Shown here: piece by piece, positions 43,770-55,563 of the stretch
Layout of the letters: every line of letters begins with the position of its first letter
How positions within the stretch are numbered: position 1 is the stretch's first letter
Assembly: GCF_033807715.1 (NCBI RefSeq)
Contig: NC_084590.1
Coordinates: forward strand, 37,894,005-37,958,004
DNA: 64,000 nt
Source of the DNA: Cololabis saira
Lineage: Eukaryota > Chordata > Actinopteri > Beloniformes > Belonidae
Reading direction: 5' to 3'
Translations under genes and position numbers: made by a program
The notes under the pieces: model-generated
What the model was told of the DNA's origin: nothing
Databases searched by the model: none
The model's input: the letters and a program-made list of their open reading frames with translations, nothing else

Positions 43770-45187
43770 GGGCCCAATTTACTAAAGGTTTGCGTGCGTA
43801 AAAACGTGTGCAAACTTGACAGAACCCGCAAACCAAAGTGCCAGCTGATCTACTAACAGCGTGCAAAGACGACTGCGTCTCTGAAATGCGCAAAATTGCA
43901 CACGCAATCCATTTAGTACTTTTGCCCTGATGAATAATCAATATGGGGCGTACCCGGCAGAAATCCTAAATACTGGGAGGGGAAAATGCAAATATGTCCA
44001 TTTACCACGCGCAATGAGATTTACCAAGCCTGAAAGTAATTGCGCGTATTGTGATTGCGTCTGTATTTAATACGTTCGAAAGGAAGGTGCTAATCTGCTG
44101 CTGCCGTTATTGTGGCAAGGAGGCGACATCCAAAATCAAAGAATACGCAGAGAGAGAGTCTTTATTCTGCTGCATGCTATTTTAAAAATGGTTGCACAAG
44201 TTTTATTAAAGGCCACTTTTTCTTTAGTTCTCCGCCTTATATCTTCTTCTCTTATTGTGCCCCCCTCCACTCGCCCACATGCAGGCCAAGCCTTTGTGCC
44301 AAAACTTTGTATTTTATTGATTACTTATCTTATTGAACGTGAAATCATCCTTCGTAAATTACATTTAATTAAAACCCGTGTTTATTAATCACAAAACACA
44401 GGTTAAACATCATGACCAAATCCGCTCCGACCCGCTGTGTCAGGATCAGCGCAGAGACTGCAGCTTCGCCTGAATTATGCTTCTGCGTTAAATCAACAGC
44501 CATATGATGGTCCCGTCTGTCACACATTTACTGTCAGTGTTTGCTATATAATATATAATATTTGCAATATACTGTGGACATCTGAATAAAAACTTAACTC
44601 ATAAATAGATTGAATCAAAGCGCTCTCCAGCTCTGCGTCTGATTGTCTTTTTCTCCTCAGATCATGCAGAGCACCGCGGGGTCACGTAAACCCGACCAAT
44701 TCAATATTAAAATCAAATTTGGTCCTGTTGCCCGTTTTTCTATTTTGTATTTTTGATCTGTGCCTAAAATTGAAATATGAAAAACCAGACGTTTTTCCGT
44801 TTTTTGTGTTACCAACTGCATTTATTCTATCGCAGGTTTTCTCCGATATTGCGTTTCTTTTGGTAATGTTTAAATTTCTTTGCTGTAGTTCATGAATGTG
44901 TTTATTTGCCTCTTCCACTAATATCTCTAACTCCAACTCGTCAAATTTAATTTTGCGCTTGTGACTTGTGACTGTGCTTTCCATCCAGACTCCATGGCGC
45001 AGAGTTTGCGCTCGCAAACCGTAAGACGTGCAACACCTCATTTAAATACTGCTGTTTGCACCTGTTATCAATTGCGCACGCAATCTTAGTTGATCACCCG
45101 CAAAACACACAACAACAGCACGCGCAAACTTTTTCAGTGCACACGCAATTTAGTACTCTTTATTTAGGATCTTAGTAAATCGGGCCC
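43770..45187. mobile_element. Harbinger-like DNA transposon remnant
   Basis: 1,418 bp with terminal inverted repeats GGGCCCAATTTACTAA and, from the other end, GGGCCCGATTTACTAA (15 of 16), flanked by a 3-bp duplication ATA (43,767 and 45,188). Three-base duplications and a Myb/SANT-like protein (see 44,682) are traits of the PIF/Harbinger superfamily, whose usual target is TWA. No DDE transposase is left. Confidence 0.65.
44682..44984 (-). pseudogene. Myb/SANT-like DNA-binding protein remnant of the Harbinger element
   Basis: From the ATG at 44,984 the frame reads KRKIKFDELELEILVEEANK, then a second helix region ending DRINAVGNTK. This matches the Myb/SANT-like domain that Harbinger elements encode next to their transposase (acidic ELEILVEE helix, then a basic region, then INAVG). 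The tryptophans expected in the third helix region are missing and the C-terminal half is short, so it is probably decayed. Confidence 0.55.
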
Positions 45188-45190
45188 ATA

Positions 45191-47019
45191 GGCTTGAAAA
45201 GAATACAACTAAACGTTTTTCTCTGTTCTTAAAGACAATTTATATTCCCACCAGAGGATTTATTTCAGTTGAACCTGACTCGGGAGTGAGTTTCAGGTTT
45301 ATAACCTGTTAAAGTCATATGCAAATCCAGATGCACTTCCAACCTAATAACATCCTCAGATAAAAACTGATTCATCCTCAAGACAGAACATCCAAAAAGA
45401 AACTGAGCGCTGTTGTGCATGATAGCGCTCAGCGCAGCGAGGCGTGCGCAGACCTTTATTTCAGAGAAACTAAACAACACAAATGCATGGCATGATCATA
45501 GACTAGAAAACAATGGATGAAACATTCAGTCACATAACCTATTCGTTTATGAAGGGAAATTTGGAAGTCTCCTTTTCTTCATACAGGCACAGCCATGTTG
45601 CTCGGGAAGCTGACAGGAACACACCCACCGCATGTCAATCAAAGTTAGCTCATTCAGCGACTTCACGCCAAAACATCTGCAGAGCTCCTGGCAGATGTTT
45701 ACAGCAGAATATCCTGTTTAACATGTTGACTCGATGGAAAAAAATAAAAAAAATCACTGTTGCGTTTAGCTGTCGCTGGGTTTATACAAATGGTTAGTTG
45801 TTTCGCTAAGCGCGGTGGCGTAACAATTACGGATGGCTAGCCATGTACTGTCAATCAATCATATTAGAAATGCATTTTATGCTTCATAAATTGTCCTGGT
45901 GTGGTAGGAAAAAAAATTGCATCACACTTCGGCATGATGCAAAAGATCCACTTTCATCAGGTCAAGGTTCAGCGCACACCTACTTCTCGTCAATAAAGGA
46001 CACTATTTCGAGGGCCATGCACTACACATTTTGGATAGAAAAAAGATTTATAGAGCAATAAAAGAAGCCACGTAACATGTGTAATATGGGAAAGAAAACA
46101 ATAAACAGAAAAAGGAGACCTCAGGTTTCACCTGTTCAACACTTACAATATTGATGTCTTCCCAGCACGGTTCCACAACCAGTCCCACTTGATTCATCTG
46201 ACCAAGGCTGAAAAATTTAAAAAAGCAAAAAACCCTAGACTATAGGCCCACCCTGGCTAATGGGACCTGGACAACTACCAGGTGTTTCCAACAATGTGGG
46301 ACCATGGTACCAATTGAGAGTGCCTTGCCTCCAAACCTGTACGATTTATAACGAGAAGAAGATTTAGGAAAAAGAGAGCAACATTTTTAACATTGGCCAT
46401 GTCTGGAGCAAAGGGTTCAATATCTGTACGCAGACGTAAGTTGATGAGGGATTGGAGCAGTGGAGAGACAATAATGTGACTGGCTGTACTGAAGCACATT
46501 TCTCCCAAAAAAAGCCTGCCAATGCTAAATTGTGGCATTAATAACAGCGAAAAAAGACAGCGACATACAGTAAGAGGAGGGTCTACCATCACTTGTGAAG
46601 TTATGAGCACACATAAATTTATTTACGTATTTTTTCATATAACCAGTTCGTAAAGACCTGTTTTAGTTTGCATTTTTAGCTGTATTGTTGAAGTGCCTTG
46701 ACATGACATTGGTCAAGATAAACCAGAAAGTGAATTTTTAATTTCTCTACCCTGAGCTCTTTAAGAAGCTACATAATTGACTGTTAAAGTAAAATTGCAC
46801 ACATAGATACTTCACGATCTGTCTCTCATCGTGTTGTTTCATGCTTCTTATATAAACGTTACTAACACAATAAAATATTACTCCAAAATGTATACTGTAC
46901 ATGAAAAAAGCAGCAGGCACAGAACTAAAATAAAGGTTAAGAAAAATTGACGAGTAAAATAATTCCTTGTCCCCTTTGCACTTGGATAAAACTTGCAATC
47001 AGTTTTCCTTAGAGTGCAA
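45191..47019. other. Non-coding stretch upstream of odorant receptor 3
   Basis: Small open frames lack motifs. A possible decayed Tc1-like trace lies near 46,130-46,330 (TGATTCATCTGACCAAG, GGACCATGG). No functional gene supported. Confidence 0.35.
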
Positions 47020-47117
47020 AAACTACTGGACTCCACCTTCATCACAGGGCAGGAGGTCTTTTAAGCAGAGCAGCCACCAGTGAGTCGGCAGAGTATTCTT
47101 CTGCACGGTTAGTAAAG
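47020..47117 (+). other. Putative non-coding first exon of the odorant receptor at 47.4 kb
   Basis: ACTCCACCTTCATCACAGGG...TTTTAAGCAGAGCAG...AGAGTATTCTTCTG matches the exons at 33.6 and 40.3 kb and ends at a donor (AAAG|GTATGA, GT at 47,118). The acceptor is TTTTCAG, with AG at 47,406-47,407. Confidence 0.55.
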
Positions 47118-47424
47118 GTATGAACAAACTGATAGAGCCTTTCTCAAGCATGCATCTTAGGCTTACTTGACTTTAGTATTGATTATAAAATGAACATTTT
47201 TATTTATTTATTTCATGCACATGTTAAATTTAGTAAATAGCTTAAGACAGTTAAAAGATGTGGGTGAATAATACAATTCATTTATTAATATAGATATTAT
47301 AAAATGGGTTACTTCTCTACCAGATATGATTATATTCAGAACTGCTCTCTTTGAAATATTTGATATGTAGCTCATCTAATATGTTTTGTGTTCTCCATTG
47401 TTTTCAGAGATTGTCTGCCACATC

Positions 47425-48402
47425 ATGTCAGAGGGAAATCAAACCAGTGTGACTGAATTCATACTCACTGGATTCCCTGGACTTCATCTGGAGTATTATG
47501 GCCTGGTTTCAGCTGTATTATTTGTGGTTTATTTAATAACTGTGATAGCAAATGCTTCAGTTTTATTCTTATTTGCAACCAACCGCAGCCTTCGTAAGCC
47601 AATGTATTACATCATTTTAAATCTGACTGTGTGTGACCTTCTCTTCAGTACAACAACTTTACCTAAAATCATCAGCAGGTACTGGTTTCAATCGGGGAAT
47701 ATATCCTTTTTAGCTTGTTTTGTCCAGATGTACCTTGTTCATTATTTTGGCTCAGTGAATTCTTTTATTCTCTTCTTAATGGCCTTTGACAGGTATTTGG
47801 CTATTTGCCATCCTCTCAGATATTCAAATGTTCTTAAAAACAGCACTGTACTTATTCTCAGCATTACTGCATGGGTTGTTGCCATTGCAGCCAATTCAGC
47901 TATGGTTATTAGAGCGTATCCTCTTCCTTACTGTGCCTCCAACATTATCAATCACTGTTACTGTGATCATATTGGTGTAACAATACTCGCTTGCACTGAC
48001 AGGACCCCGTATGCCTTTTCGGCTTTTGTGTGTGCAATGATTACACTACTGGGACCTCTGGCATTCATCATTTTCTCCTACTGTTCTATACTAATAGCAG
48101 TGAGTAAAATAGCAGATCTGCAAAACATCTCCAAATCTCTGTCCACATGTACTACTCAGCTCATAATAATCTCACTCTATTATTTACCTAGATGCTTTGT
48201 TTACTTAGCCAGCAATGTCGGCCTCAGATTCAGTGCTGATGTGCGAATTGTGGTCATTATGTTTTACAGTCTTGGTCCCCCCATGATCAATCCAATCATA
48301 TACTGTCTAAGATCTAAAGAGATGAGGGAGTGCTTGTGGAAGCAGTTTTACAGAAGAATCATGCCACAAAAAGGACATGTTTCAGCAATTAGTAATCGAT
48401 AA
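47425..48402 (+). CDS. Odorant receptor 3 (MSEGN subfamily)
   Basis: 325-residue seven-helix odorant receptor. I place the start at the ATG at 47,425: the frame is open further upstream, but the splice acceptor at 47,406 lies within that extension, and MSEGNQTSVTEF matches the two sister genes. NQT glycosylation site at 5-7, MAFDRYLAIC at 119-128, KSLSTC at 237-242 and PMINPIIYC at 286-294. About 90% identical to gene 1, with most changes at 156-161 (TM4), 199-210 (TM5) and the C-terminus, which ends SAISNR instead of TIS. Intact. Confidence 0.95.
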   Translation: MSEGNQTSVTEFILTGFPGLHLEYYGLVSAVLFVVYLITVIANASVLFLFATNRSLRKPMYYIILNLTVCDLLFSTTTLPKIISRYWFQSGNISFLACFVQMYLVHYFGSVNSFILFLMAFDRYLAICHPLRYSNVLKNSTVLILSITAWVVAIAANSAMVIRAYPLPYCASNIINHCYCDHIGVTILACTDRTPYAFSAFVCAMITLLGPLAFIIFSYCSILIAVSKIADLQNISKSLSTCTTQLIIISLYYLPRCFVYLASNVGLRFSADVRIVVIMFYSLGPPMINPIIYCLRSKEMRECLWKQFYRRIMPQKGHVSAISNR

Positions 48403-49024
48403 AACAGTGCTTTATTGAAATATTGTTTACCTTTACTGTAAAATCCATCTAAATTGGAACAAAGGTTTTTTTTATAATAATGAGGTAAAGATAATTGCTT
48501 TGAATATTAACAATAATTGAAACCTTTAAATAATCTATGTTCTCCTAACCTAAGTAGTTTATGCTAAAACCTAACCATTTAGCTCTAACTGTTAATATAC
48601 TGTATACAACATGGTCATTACATTGCCTCTTTCTAAATAGTTAAACATATAGATTAGATGTATTGGGAAGTGAGAAGTAATTATAACTTGCACTTTTTGG
48701 TACTGAATTGTGTTCTTAAGGATATCTTTGGAGGAAATAAATTGCACAATAGCCTATCCCTTCTGTTGTACATTGGACAAGTGAACAATAAAAATCAAGC
48801 AAATCATGATCCACATAGCTTGGTAATTAAGTGATTTCTCTGGAAAAGCCATCAAACGCTCACACAATACTCCAATGTACCAGCCAGCTCATTGTAGTGG
48901 CCCAGAATAGGTTTATTACTTGTCTATACTGCTTAAAAATGTACACTCATTAATTTGTATTTGCCAACCAAATACTATTTTACTGAAAAAGAAACAAACA
49001 AAAAAGCAAAGTGTGATACGATAA

Positions 49025-49326
49025 CACGGCTCCTTTGTACAAATGTGTAGTAAGTCATCTGGGAAAATGGTACATTTGGAATCCCTCTGTTTTGTCATAA
49101 GTCACTAGACCCTGACCCGACAGACTGCGAACAGAGAACTGCAGCGTTGCACTGCTGTCAGGTCTTGCAGTATTCTTGTCATCACTCCTCCAAGTTCTAC
49201 GGAGTGTGCTCAAAAACCTGTTTGCTTTGTTTTGAGAAGCAGTAATATTTTTTTCATGTTATGCATTTATTTTTATATCTACAAATAACAGAAATCCTTT
49301 TGCCTTCTATTTAAAGTCTGAGAATG
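49025..49326 (+). pseudogene. Decapitated odorant receptor relic: 5' region up to the start codon
   Basis: TCATCTGGGAAAATGG...GGAATCCCTCTGTTT (about 49,056), CACTGCTGTCAGGTCTTGCAGTATTCTTGT (split here only in naming; about 49,150) and CCTTCTATTTAAAGTCTG with GAGAATGTTGT (49,303-49,330) align in order with 51,580-51,950 upstream of the receptor at 51,940. The ATG at 49,324 is followed after two codons by TAG and then by unrelated DNA. So the upstream exon, intron end and start codon of a receptor were duplicated and the body lost. Confidence 0.6.
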
Positions 49327-49438
49327 TTGTTGTAGCACGGCGAGTGCCACGGGGCCCGACCGACAGGATAGATCAGCGCTAAAACCAAACTGTCAAAAAG
49401 GAAAACTTATGAGCTGAAAGAAACTTAAGATCACTTAA

Positions 49439-50111
49439 AGGAGCCGTCTGTAAAAAATGTCCAAAACTGGTACTGCAGTCACTTTCAAAATATTGTTGAG
49501 CGGCGTGTACCCTCCCCCTCCTCCCCCCGACCAGAGGTTGCCAGGTAGGCTGCAGAATGCAGCAGGAACGTAGGCTGCCATGGCTGCCATAATTAGAGCC
49601 GAGCTGGCAACCCTGATGCCGAAACAATACTGACTTGGTGATTGGGAGATAGGTGGAGGGTGGAGCTTCAGAAACAATACTGACTTGGTGATTGGGAGAT
49701 AGGTGGAGGGTGGAGCTTCAGAAACAATACTGACTTGGTGATTGGGAGATAGGTGGAGGGTGGAGCTTCAGAAACAATACTGACTTGGTGATTGGGAGAT
49801 AGGTGGAGGGTGGAGCTTCAGAAACAATACTGACTTGGTGATTGGGAGATAGGTGGAGGGTGGAGCTTCAGAAACAATACTGACTTGGTGATTGGTAGAT
49901 AGGTGGAGGGTGGAGCTTCAGGCCAAAACAAAAAATGACAACATAAACATCAGTTGAGGGCTGCAACTCCTCTTTTTAAACTGGAATATCCTGGCTTGAG
50001 TGCTGTTGTCAGTGACATAAGTATTTGAAATGAACATGATTTTTAAATGTCTGTTGACATATCGGGGTCATTTTATGATTCGTTTTATTATTGCTCTTAC
50101 ATACAGCTCCT
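49439..50111. mobile_element. TTAA-type DNA element with 50-bp internal repeats, copy 2
   Basis: 673 bp between TTAA duplications (49,435-49,438 and 50,112-50,115). Almost identical to 31,225-31,846 but with six 50-bp units (49,621, 49,671 and so on to 49,871) instead of five, which accounts for the length difference. Non-autonomous. Confidence 0.85.
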
Positions 50112-50115
50112 TTAA

Positions 50116-51550
50116 GGATCACGTTATTCCGGCCAGATCCTGCCCACCACAGTGCTTTTGATTTTTTTTTCTCTTTCCTTCATGGACCATTGTGCTAAAT
50201 GTGATTTGGTTTGTTACTGCATATTGTTTGAAGTAGATTAGTTTATATTTCATTATGGGAGGTTTTTCCCTTTCTTTTAGGTTAACTGTAGCTAGATGAG
50301 TCTTTTACCCTCCTCTTGTCAAGTGAGGGGAGGGGTTTTGGCTCTTCTGTACCTGTGACCTGTGATTCTCTGCCTGGGGTCTGTAACTCCCAAGTTGGAG
50401 ACTGGGTGTGCTAGCGTTTGGCTGGTGCGGGGCAGGGCACCGGGGGTCATGGGTTAGATCAGTACAATAAAGATAAAAATGCTAAAAAGGGTGGAATGTA
50501 ATGCGAAATATAGTGTGCTTTAAGACTGACTAATGCACAATCCTGTTTTCAAGTGAACATTCCTATGCTGACAATTTATGTAGCCCGAGGTCAAGCACCT
50601 CTGACACAGTGCCTGTGGAATTTCTCACTATCAGGCGGTGGAGCCAGGCATGAGTGTCGGGGGCCATATTTTGTCTTTTGTTTTAAGCCTGCTGAAACTA
50701 TAAGATAGGGTGTCTCTAAACATCTTGAGTTCACTCAGACACTGACTGCTTTCTGATCAGATGTACACTGTGTGATCTCCATTCATGAATGCCTTTTATT
50801 AAAAGTCGAGAAAGACAACTGACGTGTCAAGACATTCTTTTTTGAACACTTTATTGAACGAACAACAATTTTTGCCACCACAATAGTCACGTTAACATTC
50901 AGGCCCTGCTAAATTGTCTTGGATGGAGTCATGGATGGAGCAAATGTATTAGTTATTAGATATGTATATATATATAAAATAAACATTTATTTATCTCAAT
51001 TTACAACGCTTCCCTTTTCTGAATTATGAATGGGTCAACCATGGTTGTTTTTAAATGTGCTATATGAAAAGATTTGACCTTGGCATGTTTATCTTAAATT
51101 GTATGTACTGTAATTGTTACAACTTCTTAGACTTTTTTCTGCACTCAGTTGTTATTGGCTGTAGAAAATAAGGTTGAAATGTGTTTGCTTGTGGTTCAGA
51201 TTGTTGTATCGATTAAAACCAATGCATTTTGAAAAATGGTGATGATGGTGGGGGCCATTCCCTACAGATACTCCCTTACTATTTAACATGATTCTTTTTT
51301 TTTTTTATAAAAAGAAAAAAAAGAAAAGAAAAAAAAAATGGTGTTTTTGTGTGTGTGTTTGTGTGTGTATATATATATATATATATACATAATGGAATCC
51401 AATCTTATTAATGGAATTAACAAATGTGTTGCATGCACTAGGATCTAATAAAGGTATTTTATAAGAACTAATTTATATCGCAATGAAAATCCACACTGTT
51501 CCAGGATATATGATCATTAAGTTTTTGTTTGTAAGACTTTCATTTACAGA
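50116..51550. other. Non-coding stretch
   Basis: Includes a T-run/A-run at about 51,293-51,340 and (TG)n(TA)n at about 51,347-51,388. 50,120-50,480 may be part of a retroelement tail (GTACAATAAAGATAAAAATG), with no ORF. Nothing firm. Confidence 0.35.
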
Positions 51551-51939
51551 CAGTGATCCTTTGTAGAACTTGTGAATACTCATCTGGGAAAGTGGCCCAT
51601 TTGGGATCCCTCTGTTTACATTAAAGGTACTGACAAAACAGATACTAAGTATATATTAGGCGACAAGGCAGTGAGTTGACTGACACTGCTGTGTCTTTTG
51701 CAGTATGCTTGTGAAAGGCGATGTAAGGTTAATGTTTTCAACACAAAAGGCTTTATGTTATGCTGGTGTTTGGCTCATGCTTTGCTTGCTTTTCTGAACG
51801 TGGTTTTCAAATGCAAAGCAGTAGAGATATTGTTAATATTTTATAATATGTAATTATTTCCTGAAGTTGTCACATACAGTAAGTAGTGAAACTTATTTAT
51901 CCTTCTATTTAAAGTCTGCTAGCGTGATTGCTTTGGAGA

Positions 51940-52905
51940 ATGTTGTACACCAACGTGACAAAGATAAAAGATTTCTTCCTTCTTGGATTTCCAGGACTTT
52001 TGCCAAAATATTATGGACCTGTGTCTGCTTTTCTTTTTCTGCTTTTCTTGGCTATAGCTGTGGGAAACGTCTTCATTTTAGTGTTTATTATATGTGAAAA
52101 ATCTCTTCACAAGCCCTCGTATCTTATCTTTTGCCACTTGGCATTAACTGACTTAATGTTTGGGACTGTAACTCTACCAAGGCTTGTGTCAAAATATTGG
52201 TTTAATGACAACATTGTTTCTTTTTACAATTGTTTTGTACAAATGTTTTTTGTTCATTTTTTGGGTGCTTCTCATTCTTTTATTCTGATGGTGATGGCAC
52301 TTGATCGTTTTATAGCGATCTGTGCTCCACTGCGTTACACATCACTGTTCACAAAAAACACAGCTTCTGTGCTTTGTGGAATATCTTGGTTGGTACCGGG
52401 ATCATGGATGGTTTTTATTGTTTTAGATGCTCTTACCCTCCCTTTTTGTAATTCAAATATAATAGTACAGTGCTACTGTGACCATTATTCGATAGTAACC
52501 CTTGGATGTGAGAATGCACAATCTTCTACATTTCTTGGACTGATAGGTGCAATGGTTAGTTTGTTATTGCCAATTGGATTTATCATCCTATCTTATTTTG
52601 TGATCGTTGTTGCTGTTATGAAAATTTCTTCCTCAGAGGGCCGTCTCAAGACGCTGTCGACCTGCACACCACAGCTTCTCATCACAGGTCTCTACTACTT
52701 GCCGAGATGTTTTGTGTATTTAGCAAATTATTTGGGCTACACTTTTAGCTTTTCCATTCGAACTGTTGTCATAATGCTGTATAGTCTTATACCTGCTGCT
52801 GTCAACCCAATAATATACTGCTTAAAAACAAAGGATATCAAAGAAAGTTTGAAAAGGAAATATTATATCCACACAAGCAATTTCAAATTTAACATTACAT
52901 CATAG
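51940..52905 (+). CDS. Odorant receptor 4 (second subfamily)
   Basis: 321-residue seven-helix odorant receptor. The frame is open 12 bases upstream to a TTG, but the first ATG is at 51,940. NVT glycosylation site at 5-7, LHKPSYLIF at 56-64, Cys98, MALDRFIAIC at 119-128 with APLRY after it, loop cysteines 170, 180 and 190, KTLSTC at 237-242 and NPIIYC at 289-294. It shares GFPGL, LPRC and the general plan with the MSEGN genes but belongs to a separate branch together with the gene at 60,307. Intact. Expected in olfactory neurons; ligand unknown. Confidence 0.95.
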   Translation: MLYTNVTKIKDFFLLGFPGLLPKYYGPVSAFLFLLFLAIAVGNVFILVFIICEKSLHKPSYLIFCHLALTDLMFGTVTLPRLVSKYWFNDNIVSFYNCFVQMFFVHFLGASHSFILMVMALDRFIAICAPLRYTSLFTKNTASVLCGISWLVPGSWMVFIVLDALTLPFCNSNIIVQCYCDHYSIVTLGCENAQSSTFLGLIGAMVSLLLPIGFIILSYFVIVVAVMKISSSEGRLKTLSTCTPQLLITGLYYLPRCFVYLANYLGYTFSFSIRTVVIMLYSLIPAAVNPIIYCLKTKDIKESLKRKYYIHTSNFKFNITS

Positions 52906-53455
52906 AAAATAACATAGTGGATGAATGCAGTGTTTATTATTAAATGAAAAGTTAAGGTCCAAAGTTGTTTGATTTTACTTACTGTTATTTTTATTGCGCA
53001 CAATGTTAATCACAAAATATAATCTTTCTATACTTCTCTTCTTTCTCAGTTTGTTTGCAGAAGCCTACATTTAAATCTACGATAAATTAACTTTGTGTAC
53101 ATAAGAATTACCTCTATTTAAACCACAAATATGTACTATGACATAAATTGTGTTGTCAGGGCACTGAGGTCTTCCAGCCAGACGATCCTTGATGGTCTCA
53201 GAACTACACTTAAAAACTGAGGTAATGAGGTTTTTCAGTTGCTGGCCCTGTTCTCTGTAGCAGATTACCATTATAAATATGAACACATTCATTTTAATGG
53301 GGTTTTTATATTTGCATGTAAAGAACTTTGGTCTATATTGGATGTTTTTAAATGTGGTATAGATAAATCTGACTTAACTATCATCACCATCTGAAAATAA
53401 AGGCCTTAATCATATTTTTCTCAAGTTTTTCAGAAAACAAAAAACAATAAACCAA
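52906..53455. other. 3' flank of odorant receptor 4
   Basis: AT-rich, with AATAAA at about 53,396. No gene recognised. Confidence 0.4.
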
Positions 53456-53995
53456 ATATTTGGTTTATAAACTTCAGCACATACAAAACTCTGCTGCTCG
53501 CCTGCTCACTCACACCCGCTCCCGTGACCACATCACCCCAGTCCTCCAGAGACTCCACTGGGTCCCTGTCCCTCAACGCATCCACTTCAAAGTCCTCCTC
53601 CTCCCCCACAAAGCCTTCTACAAGCAGGCGCCCTGCTACCTTACCCTCCCACAGTCTCTGATCCTCCGATGCCAACCTCCTGTCTCCACCACTCAGAACC
53701 AAGCACCGGACCTGGGGCACCGGACCTGGGAGAGCCTTCTCCATAGCTGCCCCCCCTCTGGAACTCTCCCCACTCACACAACTGCACAGACTTACCCACC
53801 TACAAATCGCATCTCAAAACTCACCTCTTCAGAACAGCTTTTAATGTGTGATTTGTTTCTTATCCTTTACCTATTGTCTTTTTATTTTTAATTTTTAATT
53901 TTCCTGATCTCGATGTTTTATCTTTGTGTCTGTGAAGCGTCTTTGAGATCTTTTAAAAGTGCTCTATAAATAAAATTGATTATTATTATTATTAT
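53456..53995 (+). pseudogene. 5'-truncated L2/CR1-group LINE, 3' end
   Basis: Starts inside the reverse transcriptase C-terminal block: YKLQHIQNSAARLL, HITPVLQRLHWVPV. It then loses frame after about 80 residues. It ends in CTCTATAAATAAAATTGATT and (ATT)n at 53,978-53,995, a normal 3' tail for the group. Same general family as the LINE at 18-23 kb but a different element, with a different tail repeat. Confidence 0.75.
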
Positions 53996-55197
53996 TTTAA
54001 GAGGGTGACGCCATGCTGTTTGTTTGTAAATGTAATCACATTCATTTATTTCTGAATAACATTGACTCTTTGTAGAAAATCATCTGAAATTAAATCTATC
54101 TGTACAAGAAATATTTTTTTCTGATTGTATTTGATGTCGCACATATATGCTACATACAAATGTTTTAAGTAATATTTGTCAGCTGACGTATAGCACTGCA
54201 GTAGTGATCCTAAAGATGCTTGTCTACAAGGAACAAGATTATCATAATATGAGAATAAATGCACCCAAGTCAACGTGGGAGGTACCTCCATGAGTGGTGA
54301 AGAATGAAAGTGTAAAGATCCTGTGGGACTTCCAGATCCAGACTGTCAAAACCTGGCCCATAGGCCATGAGAAAGATGGAAAACAACACAGCGCAAATAA
54401 ATATATGCCATTTATTTTAAAGAAAAATAAGGCAACGCAAAATAAATCAACTTGTGAGGTGTGGAGATCAGCGTCAGTAGTGTCAGTGTGTGTGAATGTG
54501 GAAAATGTGTGGTGCGATGTTGTTACTGTAAGCAAAATGCAATCAAAACCAAGCCAATGAATGAGGTTGGCAGGGAAGAGAGCGCCACACTGACAGCAGG
54601 GAGGTTTTATAGAGTGGAACACTGGGCCAAGGTGCTCCAAATCAGCCCAATCGGCTCATCTCACATCAGACTCCTCAAAAACAAGAGAGAGAGAAAGTTA
54701 GGCATGCACACAACTAGACAGGGTCATCACAAGACTGGACATTGTGGTGGTTGACAAACTGACAAAAGAGAGTCGTAGTGATGGACGTAGCAATCCCAAG
54801 TGACAGCCATATCAAGAAAAAGGAACACGAGAACATGGAGAACATGTGAAGGGTGAAGACAGCAGTGTGCTTTGAGGCACTTAGAGCTACGTCCTCCAAG
54901 CTAGAAGAGTGGTTACAGCAGATCCCAGGGACATTAGAGATCTCGGTCTAGAGGAAAGAGGTCCTAGGAACTGCAAAATTACTCCGCAAAACCCTCAATC
55001 TCCCCGGGCTGGGGTAGAGGACCTGAGCTGAACTTTAGAATATATTTCTAAAAAGAACACATCCCCCTTGGTTTCATAATGATGTCATGGACATATATTA
55101 TGTCAGGATATGTGCCACAGATAATTATAGTAATTAAACCTTTACTCAAAAAAACCTCTCACAACCTAAACTTTTAGCCAATTATAGACCAATATCC
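53996..55197. other. Non-coding stretch
   Basis: Nothing firm recognised. 54,700-55,000 and 55,120-55,190 have faint resemblance to LINE ORF debris but no usable motif. Confidence 0.35.
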
Positions 55198-55563
55198 ATT
55201 AAAGCTGCAAGCAGCGATGAACGGGCCCTCGCACTCATGGCCAGCGTCCCCCATAAGCATATCAGAAATTACACCACCCACGACTTCCTATGTCAAACCA
55301 TTCAAAAGTTATAGCGGAAAATAGGGACAACCAATCAGAAGAAGGGGCGGGGCTAATTCAGGCCAATGAAGGTCAAGGACTCAATACCGAGTCCGATGAC
55401 ACCACCCACGACTCTCTATGTCAAACCATTCAAAGGTTATGGCAGAGAAAAGTTTTCTAGGGGGTGCTGTTGAGCCATTAGGCCACGCCCATTAATGCAA
55501 ACCATGAAATATCAAATTTATCACCAGGCCTGGCTTGCATGCAAAATTTGGTGACTTTTGGTG
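55198..55563. mobile_element. Family A element copy, left part
   Basis: Begins ATTAAAGCTGCAAGCAGC outside any AAT repeat, with two 128-bp units and the start of a monomer. It stops at GACTTTTGGTG, where the 3.28-kb insertion begins, and resumes at 58,843. Confidence 0.85.

Noticed and set aside
47386..47424. Upstream extension of odorant receptor 3 (13 residues)
   Set aside because: Begins with TTG and crosses the acceptor at 47,406-47,407; the sister genes start at MSEGN.
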